This document shows positions 36,050 to 49,705 of a DNA stretch of 64,000 bases, piece by piece (the first letter of the stretch is position 1; every line of letters starts with the position of its first letter). The stretch lies in the NCBI RefSeq assembly GCF_033807715.1, contig NC_084597.1, positions 4,518,558-4,582,557 of the forward strand, in the 5' to 3' direction. This stretch comes from Cololabis saira. Taxonomy: Eukaryota; Chordata; Actinopteri; Beloniformes; Belonidae. The notes below the pieces were generated by a model, which saw nothing but the letters and a program-made list of their open reading frames with translations, was not told the DNA's origin and did not search any database. The translations under genes were made by a program, and so were the position numbers.

Positions 36050-36374
36050 CATCCGTCATGAATTATCCTTTATTCTTTGCTTCGAAACATTTGTTTTGTG
36101 TTTCTGAAAGTGTTATTCTTTGCTTTAGTTTAGACTTTCTGATTGTTCACACCTGTGTCTTGTGAGCCCGTGTCTACAGTATATTTTCCTGTTTTCCCTT
36201 CCCTCCCTGCTGGTTTGCTGTTATCCTACTCACTTGTGTTCCCTTTTTTGCTGACATTGTTCCTATCTTTTAATAATAAAAACATTTTGCTTGTTACTGC
36301 TGTCTCCATTTCTTCTGCACATGTGCTCCACATATTTACGCCATAAAAATCTTCCAAAACCACATCCGTCATGA
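36050..36374 (+). mobile_element. Candidate solo LTR
   Basis: About 300 bp bounded by the 12-bp direct repeat CATCCGTCATGA (36050-36061 and 36363-36374). It contains CACACCTGTGTCTTGTGAGC and AATAATAAAAAC, both common in fish Gypsy LTRs. The TG/CA boundaries and 5-bp TSD are not clear, so this stays a candidate. Confidence 0.4.
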
Positions 36375-36573
36375 GTGAGGTACATGTTTGACATATGTTC
36401 CACATAATGCACTCCTGATTCTAGCATTAAATTTCCCATGTGCTAAAAAGTGAAATGAAAGTCATGCATTTTTGCTGTTCCACTTCAGTCTCTAATTATC
36501 TGTCTATCATGCATCATCTCACACTTCCTTCACAGAAAGTCCCCTGATCTCTTGACACTTCCTTCATGTGAAG

Positions 36574-36956
36574 ATCAACCTGTCTACCGTTTTACAGAAT
36601 AATCCAGTGAAGGCATTGTTAAGAATGTGAAAATCATCGAAAATGGCGAGTTTGGGGCTTAGAAACTCAGATGTGTGTTGGAGATGCGACACTGAGTGTG
36701 GCACTCTTTTACATATGTTATACTCATGCCCCATGATAGATTCCTTATGGTCTGAGATAGTGTCTTTTATCAACAACTTGGTGACCACTGCTCTGGTACG
36801 CCAACCTCTACTCTGTCTCTTGGGTGTGGTACCACAGGGAAGCGGGCTAAATGCCCACCAATCTTCATGGTGTCGAACAGCTCTAATGACTGGATGCAGG
36901 ATAATACTGCGCCATTGGAAAACACAAGTACCTGTATCCATGATGGAATGGTTTAA
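36574..36956 (+). pseudogene. L1-type LINE ORF2 C-terminal fragment
   Basis: Frame from 36643 reads MASLGLRNSDVCWRCD, then GTLLHMLYSCPMIDSLWSEI and a hydrophobic stretch ending LRHWKTQVPVSMMEWF. The CxxC...GTxxHMxxxCPxxxxxW pattern is typical of the C-terminal Cys/His region of L1-clade ORF2. A second frame just upstream (36574 on, KINLSTVLQNNPVKALLRM) continues the protein with a frameshift. It is abruptly followed at 36953 by TTAA and another element. Confidence 0.8.
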
Positions 36957-37475
36957 AGGGAAAGTTCGGTTTTTTACAACCTGGACCTTATTTCTGGCAT
37001 TTTTTATGGTTGTATACTCACCCAGAGGTGTTTGGTGTCATTTGGAGTCCTTCGGAAGATATTAGGAGTTTTTTGCGAGCCTCTTCTCCATATAACGGTA
37101 GCGCATGAGGGCACCGCCGGACACAGACGATGCAGCGTCTAAATAACACATGATTGCCGCGAAACTCGTTCATTTATTTTATGAATCACTAGATCTGCTT
37201 CCAGGACCTGTTGTCTACATCCGGGGCTGTGTGTGTAACAAATAAATCAGTTTGTAAACAAGACCTCTGAACTCATGACGTCATCTCTGTGCGCGTCCCA
37301 GACACAGCTCCGTGTACAGCTGGAGTTCGCTACTGTTAGTTTACTGTTAGTTATTTGAAACATGTCTGAATATTTGTCAAATTCTGAGGTTGTGGACGAC
37401 GACTTTGAATATGATGGACGTCCTTACCGTTTTGAGCCAGAGTTTACGGCTGAAGAGCTCACTGAACTGAACTGA
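36957..37475 (+). mobile_element. 5' part of a coding DNA transposon (TTAA target)
   Basis: Follows TTAA at 36953-36956 with AGGGAAAGTTCGGTTTTTTA, a terminus style known from fish DNA transposons. It ends where R1 sequence begins at 37476, in the middle of the first exon. The 3' part is missing, so the second terminus and TSD cannot be checked. Confidence 0.5.
37362..37475 (+). pseudogene. Transposon first exon, acidic N-terminus with FEP motif
   Basis: ATG at 37362 opens 37 codons that start MSEYLSNSEVVDDDFEYDG and contain RPYRFEPEFTAEELTEL. The acidic lead followed by PYxFEP resembles N-termini of fish transposon proteins often labelled P2X7-receptor-like; that is recalled knowledge, not a search. 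The stop at 37473 lies at the junction with R1, so it is likely created by the break. Function cannot be inferred from so short a piece. Confidence 0.45.
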
Positions 37476-37694
37476 GCCCACGCCCATTAATACAAACCAT
37501 TAAATATCAAATTTTTCGCCAGGCCTGGCCTGTGTGCAAAATTTAGTGATTTTTGGGGCAGGTTTAGGGGGGCAAAAAGGCCCTCATTTTCTCGGAAGAA
37601 GGAAAAAAACAAAAACAAAAAAATAAACGAGAAAAAACGAGACAAATTCCTACAGATACAATAGGGCCTTCGCACTGTCAGTGCCCGGGCCCTA
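37476..37694 (+). repeat. Family R1 3' end
   Basis: From CACGCCCATTAATACAAACC to GTGCCCGGGCCCTAA, the R1 terminus, including the GGGCCTTCGCACTGTCAGTG subterminal palindrome. Confidence 0.85.
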
Positions 37695-37905
37695 ATAAAA
37701 ATCCACAATTACATAAGCACGGAATTCAATAAATAAATTTGCTTGTTTTCAAGACAGTCAATTTATTTAATTGTGTCCATCAAGAGCTTGCAGTTTGATC
37801 CCAGTGTGAGACACAAATATTCAGTACTTTTTAAATGTTGTTCCAGCATAATTCCATCTGGGATGTGGTCATAAAAAGAATCAGGGGAGGATTATGCAGG
37901 CAGAT
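37695..37905 (+). repeat. Sequence repeated in inverse at 48115-48345
   Basis: Shares TAAAAATCCACAATTACATA, AAGAGCTTGCAGTTTGATC and AGGGGAGGATTATGCAGGCA with the reverse complement of 48115-48345. Both copies adjoin an R1 3' end, so junction and flank are repeated together. Confidence 0.8.
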
Positions 37906-39143
37906 ACATCTGAAACTCAGAACACAAACTGCTCTAGAGAAGGTTATGAGTTCAGATTAGGTTACCATGGCGATCTGGCCAAGTTAAAACAGAGCCACTG
38001 ACATGTCTCGTGAAATTCTGGCTTTAGACTCGACATCATTTACTGCTTATCTCCCCCCTTGTAGTACAGCCCACAGCAGCCCACAGGTTGTGCACATGAA
38101 CACCTCCCCCCTTCTAAAAAGAAGGAAACTAGCTTCTGCTTTGAATAACAACACACCAAGTTCCCTTTAAGGACTGTGCAGGCAGGCTTTAGGCATGATG
38201 GCAGCATAAGGTGAGCCTTTTGTCTTGGATGTTGTAGTGGTGTCATTCTTTTCTACTTTTCTTGTGTCTTCTGTAATCATTGGCCTCTGAACAGAAGAAT
38301 GTAAATGCACCTGCAAAAGTCGCCACAATTACGGAAGAATATTAGGGCCCGGCAGGAGAAAAATAAAAATAATATTTTAGAGGAGGAAGATTTTTTTTTC
38401 ATTATGCACTTCGAGAAAAAAGAAAGAAGCACTCCGAAAAGGCATTTTCCCGATTTAAGCTGCATTGCATTATGGGTATTGTTGTTCTTTGCTTTGTGTT
38501 GCGTTCCGTGAAGAATTATGGTTTTATTATGATTGTAAGGGTTTGTGAATGTTTATGGGCAGCATTAGTGCATCGTTACACTCTGCTTTTCTTGTTTGTA
38601 TTTTAAGAACCGACACCAGAACTTAAGTTGGTGGATGAAAAACGGCTCCTCGTTCCGCTTTATTGTCACGCGTATTATATACTGACGGATTAAGCCCAAT
38701 GTACACGTTTATTGAGTCCTACACATTGTGGATGTCCATGATCACCTCTCTCATAAACAATATGAACAATATAAACTTATGTTTAAAACATGAAGCATCA
38801 CAATCTGAATCCTCTGCTGCTGAAAGACATCTTGTGCCTACGGGATTATCGAGGTGCAAACGTGAGAAATAAAGAACAAAGTTGCTGTAACTCGGAGTGT
38901 TTCATCCGCAGGAGGAGAGACCGGTCTAGGTCCCGGTCCATCACTGGAGAAACACTTTCTGGATCTGCAGCAGCTGCAGCCGACTAATATCAGACTCTGA
39001 AAGTCGCCTAAGCATTCAATAAAAACTTTATTCATCATTGCTGAATCACAACAGTTCGTACCAACCAACCTTTCCGTAACATCTTAGTTTTATTTTAAAA
39101 GACAACTTTACAGAACCGGTTTTTCGCTGCAAAATGTATTTTA
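37906..39143. other. No recognised gene
   Basis: AT-rich. AATAAAAACTTTATTC near 39019 resembles a polyadenylation-type end, and short open frames at 38305-38511 and 38663-38872 have no known domain. Confidence 0.4.
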
Positions 39144-39335
39144 ATGTTTTTCTGTCCAGACACAGTTATGGGATGTTTTAGGATCTGGCTTTTATCTCCA
39201 GTACTCGTCCCATCGATCGTCATGGCGACAGAGATGTCCGACCTGCAGCTCCAGCTGAAAGATCATGTTGGTCTGAACCGGAGCAGCTGGTCCAGTTCAG
39301 GGCAGAGATCCAGAAAGATCCTCCTGGTACCTGAA

Positions 39336-39566
39336 CCAGCTGATGGTCCAGTCTTAGTCCTGGACCAGCAGGTCCAGACTAAACCAGCTGATGGTCCAGT
39401 CTTAGTCCTGGACCAGCAGGTCCAGACTAAACCAGCTGATGGTCCAGTCTTAGTCCTGGACCAGCAGGTCCAGACTAAACCAGCTGATGGTCCAGTCTTA
39501 GTCCTGGACCAGCAGGTCCAGACTAAACCAGCTGATGGTCCAGTCTTAGTCCTGGACCAGCAGGTC
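39336..39566. repeat. 48-bp minisatellite, nearly five identical units
   Basis: Units start with CCAGCTGATGGTCCAGTCTT at 39336, 39384, 39432, 39480 and 39528 and appear identical. Because 48 is divisible by 3, a forward frame (39144-39578) stays open with the period PADGPVLVLDQQVQTK, and the minus strand is open too. Identity between units suggests recent expansion. Whether anything is translated is unknown. Confidence 0.92.
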
Positions 39567-39939
39567 GGTGTGATCTGATCATCAGCAGGTTCCTCTAACG
39601 GAGCCAAAGCTCCATCGGGATTTGCAGGTTCCATCGTTGAGCTCCTTTAGTTGTTTGTTCAGATCATGTGGATAATTGTGAGATTGTTGCAGCTCCACTC
39701 TTGTGTAACTTATCTGGTGATGTGGGGACTGTCGTGTCCTTCATGTGGTCGTGAACCTATTACTGACGTCACGTTTCCTCATATTCTGCACTTCACTGCA
39801 TCACCAGGAAGTTTCGCCAACGGACAAAACCTCAGAAAAGTGTGTACGCCAGACATGATGTCTGTGTGAAAGACCGCAACTTTCTACGTTCAAATCACAT
39901 TTCGCACATCCGACCGTGAGCATAGAAAGTGGCGTACGC

Positions 39940-40238
39940 TAGGAATGGTCGATATTTTATCGTTCACGAAAAACCGCCAAAAAAATTCCCCACGGTAAGA
40001 ATTTGTCATCTTGTGGTAAAAACGATAAATTCCCGTTGATGATGTTTTTGTGTAAAACTGATTTATAGTTCTGCGTTAAATCCACGCACAACGTACGGGA
40101 AGGAAGGAAGGAAGGAAGGAAGGAAGGAAGGAAGGAAGGAAGGAAGGAAGGAAGGAAGGAAGGAAGGAAGGAAGGAAGGAAGGAAGGAAGGAAGGAAGGA
40201 AGGAAGGAAGGAAGGAAGAAAGAAAGATATGAGCCTGA

Positions 40239-40328
<90 letters not shown>

Positions 40329-40459
40329 CATTCCCGTTGATGAGATTTTTGTAACAAACATGGCAGATCTGAGTCATTCATTGTTTTTTTTTTATCGTTA
40401 TCGGGATAAATGCCAGAAATGATCGTGATACATTTTTTAGTCCATACCGCCCATCCCTA
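39940..40459 (+). mobile_element. hAT-AG element, copy 2
   Basis: TAGGAATGGTCGATATTTTA to CCGCCCATCCCTA, flanked by GCGTACGC on both sides (39932-39939 and 40460-40467), a perfect 8-bp TSD. Core: AAGG then AAAG repeats. The core lies between direct repeats of ATTCCCGTTGATGA. Confidence 0.93.
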
Positions 40460-40467
40460 GCGTACGC

Positions 40468-40507
40468 ACGTTTTTTTTACGCCGCACTTTTGTTCATGAG
40501 GCCCCTG
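40468..40507 (-). mobile_element. DNA-transposon terminus (GAGGCCCC), possible partner of 35287
   Basis: TTGTTCATGAGGCCCCTGG is an inverted version of the end at 35287. The TACGCACG words before it are typical of the same family. hAT-AG copy 2 landed close to this end. Confidence 0.4.
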
Positions 40508-40977
40508 GACTGGTTGCTGTTTGTGTCTCTGCCTGTTCCCGTCTCTGTTTGTTTGTTTTCTCTCTTGCAGATTCCAAAGGCTTGTGTGACCGTTGTGTGT
40601 TTTCCTGTTTCTCTCATTTCAGACAGCGGATGCCGCCCCTCAACACACTGTCTTATAGACTTCTGGCCTGTTATAGCTGGTACCTATGAGTATTAAAAAA
40701 AAAAGAAATGCCACAGCACAGATTAAACTACAAAAACTATGGCTGTACCAAAAATGAATACTGGCTTACATCCTCTTGAATTCAAATAATACAATCAGAA
40801 TCAATCAATTCCAATAATGGACACATTACAAAAATACAATAGGCACATTCAAGAGGCCTCATTGTACGCTACTCGTACCCAATCAAAGCTGACTTGAGTG
40901 ACAGGTGAATGTACTGTACATCCAATTATTGGTGCAACAAAATCCAGAGCTCCTCCTATCAGAGAGGTGTTGGACTA

Positions 40978-41507
40978 CCGTATTGGCCTGAATATAAGAC
41001 GGCGTTTTTTACATTGAAATAAGACTGAAAAAGTGGGGGTCGTCTTACATTCGGGGTCTAGACGTTATACCCATTCACAACGCTAGATGGCGGCAGATAT
41101 CTTTAAAGCGAATGGTGAACTTAACTCCCCAGGCCAAAGTAAACCCCTGTCACGAAGAAGAAAAATAAAAAATACTATAAGAAAGAAAAGAGAAGAAAAT
41201 AAGAGAAGATATAACAGAAAATGGAGAAATGTAGCGACAATCTGGAGAAAAGAGGGTGGAAGTTCGGCAGGTAAACCGGCAGCTGAGGAGAAGTTATGAT
41301 GCAAACTTCAAGATAATGATTTCAAATAGTCAAAATAACATGCTTTTTCTCTCGAATATATTGTTATAATCATTTGTTTTAGATGTACTGTCATTATTTT
41401 CTGTATAAAAATTGAATTTGGTGTTCAAAAAGTCTTTCTTCAAACTTGAGTCTTGAAAAAGAGGGTCGTCTTATAATCGGGGTCGTCTTACATTCGGGAC
41501 AATACGG
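40978..41507. mobile_element. TA-flanked DNA element, 530 bp
   Basis: Left end CCGTATTGGCCTGAATATAA; right end TTACATTCGGGACAATACGG. Flanked by TA (40976-40977 and 41508-41509), as in Tc1/mariner/pogo elements. A basic 70-codon open frame at 41087-41299 (KKREENKRRYNRKWRNVATI) has no DDE or helix-turn-helix signature I can point to. Probably non-autonomous. Confidence 0.75.
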
Positions 41508-41509
41508 TA

Positions 41510-42419
41510 ATAATGTAAAGTGGCCAAATACTGGACTGGCAACTGCCCCCCCCACCCCACCCAAAAAATAATAATTAAAAAACAAGGCATCAAAAGGGTG
41601 CAGCAGTCAGAAAAAAAAGCTAAAAAGAAATGGTACATGTCATTTATTTCAAGTTACAACAAAAATACAATTTTGATGGACTATTTTCTAGAAATTTAAT
41701 TTAGCCAAGAGAGATCTGATTGCAGATGCACTACCCCAAAGCAGCAGAGCAGGATTTTCAATTTAAAATCTTATTCTCAAAAGAACCAAAAAAGCTCAGT
41801 GATTTAAAGTCTGTCTGCTAAATAATAGCTGCAGTTGAGTAAGATTGCCTTTATTGGTAAAATCAAAGCTAAATGGCAGAACAATTGTAATAGCCTGAAT
41901 CTCTTTAAGGCTGAATCCCCCTGGTTGGTTTCCTGGAGAGATTTTATAACAGATTTTACAGAAGAATATAAAGCTTTTGTGTTTGTTTCAATCTTTTATA
42001 TTATAGTGGGGCAGTTTTGTTGCAATACTAAATTTAGTTCAAAAATCGGGCCTGGCAAGTTGGGGGCAGAAATGTGAGCAGAAGTAGCCGGTCAGGGTCA
42101 GTTATCCAATAAGACATATTCATCTACGTTATTATTATGTTTCTTGGCAGCGCTGGAATAAGATAATATCTTGCAGAGATGCTGTTGTCATCCCTGCAGA
42201 CTCTGATTCACTGAAACATTAGGAAGCTGCTCATCTTGCTGGAGCAGCTTCAGTTGTTGCCATCTAATCTGGAGTGGACCTGCACGAGCCTTTCCTATTG
42301 AACATATATCTATATTTATGATATGTGAGAAATAGGATATGTGGACCGAAATTGGAACAAGGTAAGTATCAGAGAAACTTCAGAATATCATGAAAAATTC
42401 CTGGAAATTCAGTGCTTGA
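41510..42419. other. No recognised gene
   Basis: AT-rich with no supported element. The open frame at 41835-42077 lacks a known domain. Confidence 0.45.
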
Positions 42420-42429
42420 GTGAAGATCA

Positions 42430-43205
42430 TTTTTAAATATTGTTTATTGTTGGCTTTATCCCGAACAACAACAAATCACCATCAAATTAAAAGTGTCAAA
42501 ATATCAAAAAAAAGCTAAACAATTTAACAGTTTCATCCAGAAATAAAGAACAGCAGCAAAATAAAGTGTTGGAGAGGAAACAGGAGAAAGCAGAACACTT
42601 ATTTAGTCCTGTCCCTTATTCACAATATCAGATCATATGCCATAGAGAATATAAAAATTAAACATTAAAATAAAATAAAATAAAATAAGAAAAGAAAGAA
42701 TGGACAAAATAATAACAAAAATAAATAAATACAACAAAAACAAAGAATGAACAAAGATCAATGCATAATGGAACTAGCCTCCTACAATATCCTAAACTCC
42801 AAAATGTAATTTCCAGTCACTTCTTTGCTGATCCATGACCAGCCATGAATGCAGGGAGTTACATTTGTATCATGTATGATGGACAGGAACAGAATAATAA
42901 TCAAAGAAATACATACAGAAGGTACATTTAGTCTTTTAGAGGTCCTTATTTTTATATTTGTCAAGAATTGTTTTCTTGTATGTGTTTTTAAACTGTATAG
43001 AGTTAGTGCTTCGTTTGATTTCTTCATCAAGACCATTCCACAAGGTTCCTCCACAGACTGATATGCACATGCTTTTTAAGAGTACTGTAGTACATACACA
43101 AGTTGTTAAAATGTAGTTTTCCTCTTAGATGATATTTTTCTTCTTTATCTTGAAACATTTTTTGAATGTTTTCAGGCAGTGTATTATTTCTTGCTTTGAA
43201 TATTA
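42430..43205 (-). pseudogene. LINE ORF2 C-terminus and 3' UTR
   Basis: On the minus strand from about 43200: FKARNNTLPENIQKMF, then KYHLRGKLHFNN, then after a frameshift ISVCGGTLWNGLDEEIKRS and FKNTYKKTILDKYK. This LPENIQ...F...YxLRG...WNxLxxxIK...FKxxYK order is the usual C-terminus of a fish non-LTR retrotransposon, distinct from the HWLPV type at 54 kb. An A-rich 3' UTR follows to about 42430. Frameshifted, so non-functional. Confidence 0.75.
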
Positions 43206-43440
43206 TTATTATGGTCATGCCAAGAAGTGGCATGCCCATATTACAATCGTCCAGAATGGCCCAAAGGGCAATGTTGCTAGCATTTTGCTAACAAGCTAAA
43301 GTCGCAAAAGTCCCACGTCATACCAGCGGGTGTACAGCATGACCCCGCTCTGATGTGGAGAAAAAAAAATCACGGCCGGAAAAACCTGAAAAATGAAGGC
43401 GATATATTAGTATACAGAAAAGTTTTCCCTTTTCTTCTTC
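43206..43440 (+). repeat. Family R4 repeat
   Basis: Starts ATGGTCATGCCAAGAAGTGG, itself close to a palindrome, followed by GCTAGCATTTTGCTAACAAG and TGTACAGCATGACCCCGCTC. The reverse complement occurs at 52330-52680. Confidence 0.8.
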
Positions 43441-44284
43441 TTATTATTATTCGGCACTCTTTTTTCGTCCGTTAATAAGGCCCGAACCGCAACGCGCACC
43501 CATGCATGCCATACATCGTTAGATGCGTCTCCATTGTGCCTCGATGGGCATTACTTTTCTCAGTCAAAAGTGTTACCGTGGCAACGCTAGATGCCAAAAA
43601 GCAAAAAAAAAGGCGAAAATTCGGACGCTTATTGCTCGGCCAAACTTTATCGTAGAGACATCGTTCAAACTTTCAAACACTCGGCCCGATTGGCACTAAC
43701 AGACCCTACAACCTCATTATGCCAATTATTACAGTTTTTGCGATATATACCTTTCATTTTCTTTTAAATTTACATTTGACTTTGGACGCTTGTTGCTAGG
43801 CAACATGTTATCGCAAAAACATTGTACAAATGTTTCCCGACTCGCCACGCTGTGGACTTCAACATATTCAAATTTCATGAAGCTGGGATTTAAGGAAATT
43901 TTATGTCAAAATCCATGCCAAATGGCCCCATTCATTCGGATGGGGTTTTTTACCATGGTGGAAAAAAAAACCTATCCATTAACGTAGCCTGAACCGGAAC
44001 GTGCACCCATGCATGGCATACATCGTTAGATGCGTCTCCATCGTGCCTTGATGGGAATTACTTTTCTCAGTCAAAAGCGTTACCGTGGAGACGCTAGACG
44101 CCAAAAAGCGCGCCCCGTTATTAACTATTGGGAGCACAGGAATGCATGCAATACAACTGTAAACACCTCAAACTGACATAGAACCACCCCGAACACAAAC
44201 ACTACAGCCCCAAACCAAAGCAGCAAGAGGGGACGAATGGGCAGTAGGGCATGCCCATATCAAAATTTCCTGAAATTTTCTAGT
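43441..44284 (+). repeat. Family R2 repeat
   Basis: Starts TTATTATTATTCGGCACTCT and ends TTTCCTGAAATTTTCTAGTT. Landmarks are CCATGCATGCCATACATCGT, GACGCTTGTTGCTAGGCAAC and CCATGGTGGAAAAAAAAACC. A reverse, longer copy is at 60320-61870. It shares a module with R1 (GTTACCGTGGxxACGCTAGA and GTGCACCCA). Confidence 0.82.
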
Positions 44285-45477
<1,193 letters not shown>

Positions 45478-45959
45478 ATCCTTATTTCTCTTTATATAGG
45501 TTGATACTGGGTGCAATACATACTGTATGCCGCGTTGTAGTTAGTTTCCACAACACAGGGCTTCAAGTTGGCAACAGCATCTGTCGCTATACGTGTGACT
45601 CTGCAACGCCTCCCTCCATCAGGAGGGATGCCTTTACTCCAGCTACGCTTTGAGCTGCGTGAGTCTCTGGAAATTGAGCAACACTCAGGGGAACTCTGGC
45701 CATTTCATGCTTACTTTCATTCCCAAAATGGCAGGTGAAAGCCAGATGTGCACCGAAGCTCGCTGAGGTCCACACATCATCAGCGACGCTAACAGCTGCT
45801 CCCTTTAGATCTCTCCTTTACATTCTCCTGTCTCCATTTTTGCCCCAAACTGTTCCCAGATAGATAAAACATGAGTGAATCAATGATTCAAACATTGAGT
45901 CCATGTTGAAGCCGGCAACAAACAGAATACGTTGATTCAGCATTGATTGGATGTTGTTG
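45478..45959. other. No recognised feature
   Basis: Contains no terminus or domain that I can support. Confidence 0.45.
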
Positions 45960-46290
45960 CCGTATAACACAATTCAAAACAAGGTAATTCAAAGTGCTTT
46001 ACATCAACATTAAAAGCAGCAAGACACAATTAAACAGTAAATAACACATAAAATGAAATAATGATTAGAAAAGAGGTAAAATAATAGAAAGCACAAGTTG
46101 TTAAACAGTAAGGGCAGTAGAGTACAGCAGGTACATCTCATTCTTACAATGGCAAGAATTACGTTTCTATACGGTCAAAACGTACAAAGACCGGGTCAAA
46201 TACAGTATTACAAAAGTAATCTGTGCCGATTTGTGCAGTGAATTAAACCAATTTGACAATTCTATGCCACAATGCCTGCATTCAGGGCTT
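45960..46290 (+). repeat. Family W repeat with LINE-like start
   Basis: Starts with AATTCAAAGTGCTTTACATC, as in reversed LINE ends, and continues with GAAAAGAGGTAAAATAATAG, AACAGTAAGGGCAGTAGAGT and ACGTTTCTATACGGTCAAAA. The same order recurs twice at 52685-53100. W may be a LINE 3' UTR read in reverse. Confidence 0.6.
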
Positions 46291-46481
46291 ATCATTAATC
46301 AAAACTTAACCAAAAATCAACCTTTTTCACCATAATTCAACATTGGATTAACACCTTTTTCTATCTGGGTTAACATCAAGACCTGAAAAGTAGAAATTAT
46401 GCCTGCTTTACAAAATATTTAATCAAAACTGATGTATCTCAGAAGGATAAGGATTTCCAGGGGTTCATATAATAACAATAA

Positions 46482-46700
46482 TTAAAGCTGCAAGCAGCGA
46501 TGAACGGGCCCTCGCACCCTTGTGCACGTTCAGGCTGCAGTGGAAGCTTGTATGACTTCATGTAGATTCTTCAGGCCTGGACATTTAGTGGATGAAAACC
46601 ACCCACGACTCTCTATATCAAACCATTCAAAAGTTATGGCAGAAAATAGGGACTATCAAATATCGAAATAGGGACTATCAAATCAGATAAAGGGGGCTGG
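46482..46700 (+). repeat. Family R1 5' fragment
   Basis: TTAAAGCTGCAAGCAGCGAT and GGGCCCTCGCACCCTTGTGC through GGGACTATCAAAT. Confidence 0.8.
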
Positions 46701-46950
46701 AGGATTTGGGAGTGGCAAATAAAATAATTTCTGTTTCATCATCGTTTAATTTGAGAGGGTTTTGGGATGTCCAGGAATTGATGCCGGAAAGACAGGCGGG
46801 GAGTTGGGTGAAAGTGCTCTGATCGGTGGCTCTTAATGGAAAATATAGCTGAGTGTCGTCGGCATAACAATGGTACTGTATGTAAGAATATATATAAGAA
46901 TATATGGAAACCTGACAAAGTTAAGTGCTGAAATAAAGCTACAAAAGGGG
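46701..46950. mobile_element. LINE-derived fragment, clade unknown
   Basis: Contains ATATAGCTGAGTGTCGTCGG followed by CATAACAATGG, a phrase common in fish dispersed repeats. No frame retained. Confidence 0.4.
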
Positions 46951-46959
46951 CCTCTGAAC

Positions 46960-47529
46960 TAGGAATGGGTGATATTTTACCGTTCACGATAAACCGTCAA
47001 AAAAATTCCTCACGATAAGAATTTGTCATCTCGAGATAAAAACGATAAATTCCCGTTGATGACGTTTTTGTGTAAAGCTGATTTATGATTCTGGATTAAA
47101 TTCACGCACAACGTACGTGAAGGAAGGAAGGAAGGAAGGAAGGAAGGAAGGAAGGAAGGAAGGAAGGAAGGAAGGAAGGAAGGAAGGAAGGAAGGAAGAA
47201 AAGAGAAAGGGAAGAAGGAAGGAGAGAGCAGGAGGAACGAAGGAAGGAAGGAAGGAAGGGAGGAAGGAAGGAGCCTGAAAGAAAGAAAGAAAGAAATGAG
47301 CAAGAAAGAAAGAAAGACAGAAAGACAGAAAGAAAGAAAGAAAGAAGGATAAATTCCCGTTGATGAGGTTTTTGTGTAACAAACATGGCGGATCTGAGAG
47401 CGAGATAGATTTATAGTTGAAAAGGTGGAGTCGAATTGGTATTTTTTTTAATCGTCATTTTTATCCTTATCGGGATAAATGACAGAAATTATCGCGATAC
47501 ATTTTTTTAGTCCATACCGCCCATCCCTA
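46960..47529 (+). mobile_element. hAT-AG element, copy 3
   Basis: TAGGAATGGGTGATATTTTA to CCGCCCATCCCTA with perfect 8-bp TSD CTCTGAAC (46952-46959 and 47530-47537). The shortest AAGG core of the complete copies. The direct repeat AAATTCCCGTTGATGA flanks the core on both sides. Confidence 0.93.
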
Positions 47530-47537
47530 CTCTGAAC

Positions 47538-48114
47538 TAAAGTTGTAGTTCTCGAGAGCGGTCTCACCCAAACAAGTACCGTATTTACAAAAGATAAATT
47601 GAGAGAACGGCCAAGCGAGAGACCAATCAGAAGTAAATGCACCACTACACCTACAGGGGGAGCCAATGAGTTCCTCAGTCCTGCTTTAAGCGGAGTTAAG
47701 GTTTCCGGGGTTTGACTGTAAATTAGCCTGGACGGTATTGGGTCAGCGTGTTCCTGCAGGTACTCGGTTGCACGCTGCCGGCTGAACTCGTTCACCTGTA
47801 ACCAAGGGCAGCTGTGACTTCATAAATTAATCAACGTGGAAATGCAATCAGAGAGCACGTCCTCTGAAAGTGGCTTATTTTATAATATTAATGAGTGGGA
47901 TCTGGGTCAACTTGGCTCATCCTTTTGCCCCGTCACACAATCACCAAAGTTTTCTTGAAATTATCCTTGACTATTTCTGCTAAAGACCGAAAAGAAAGCA
48001 TAGAAAAAAGGGCTGCATGCATCACATAGACATACAAGTATCCATTAAAACACAACTGCGTGCATACATTTGCATTTCACTGTAAATGATTGTGTGACCT
48101 GTTTACCATGTCAG
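47538..48114. other. No recognised gene
   Basis: No repeat terminus or conserved frame identified. Confidence 0.45.
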
Positions 48115-48345
48115 TACCCCGATGTAACTGCCTGCATAATCCTCCCCTGATTCTTTTTATGAACACATCCCAGATGGAATTATGCTGGAACATTTAAATA
48201 TCATCACGCAGAAATACTGAATATTTGTGTCTCACACTGAGATCAAACTGCAAGCTCTTGATGGACGATATTAAATAATTTGACTGTCTTGAAAACAAGC
48301 ACATTTATTAATCAAATTCTGTGCTTATGCAATTGTGGATTTTTA
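48115..48345 (-). repeat. Inverse copy of 37695-37905
   Basis: See the partner entry. Small indels separate the copies, so they are not an assembly duplicate. Confidence 0.8.
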
Positions 48346-48354
48346 TGTAGTATT

Positions 48355-49705
<1,351 letters not shown>

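Noticed and set aside
35287..40507. A single 5.2-kb transposon between GGGGCCTCAT ends
   Set aside because: The ends are inverted, but flanks share no TSD and the interior is a mixture of unrelated elements. Kept as two separate terminal fragments.
41087..41299. 70-codon Lys/Arg-rich frame in the TA-flanked element
   Set aside because: No DDE triad or DNA-binding fold is recognisable, and its base composition explains the residues. Kept only as part of the element.
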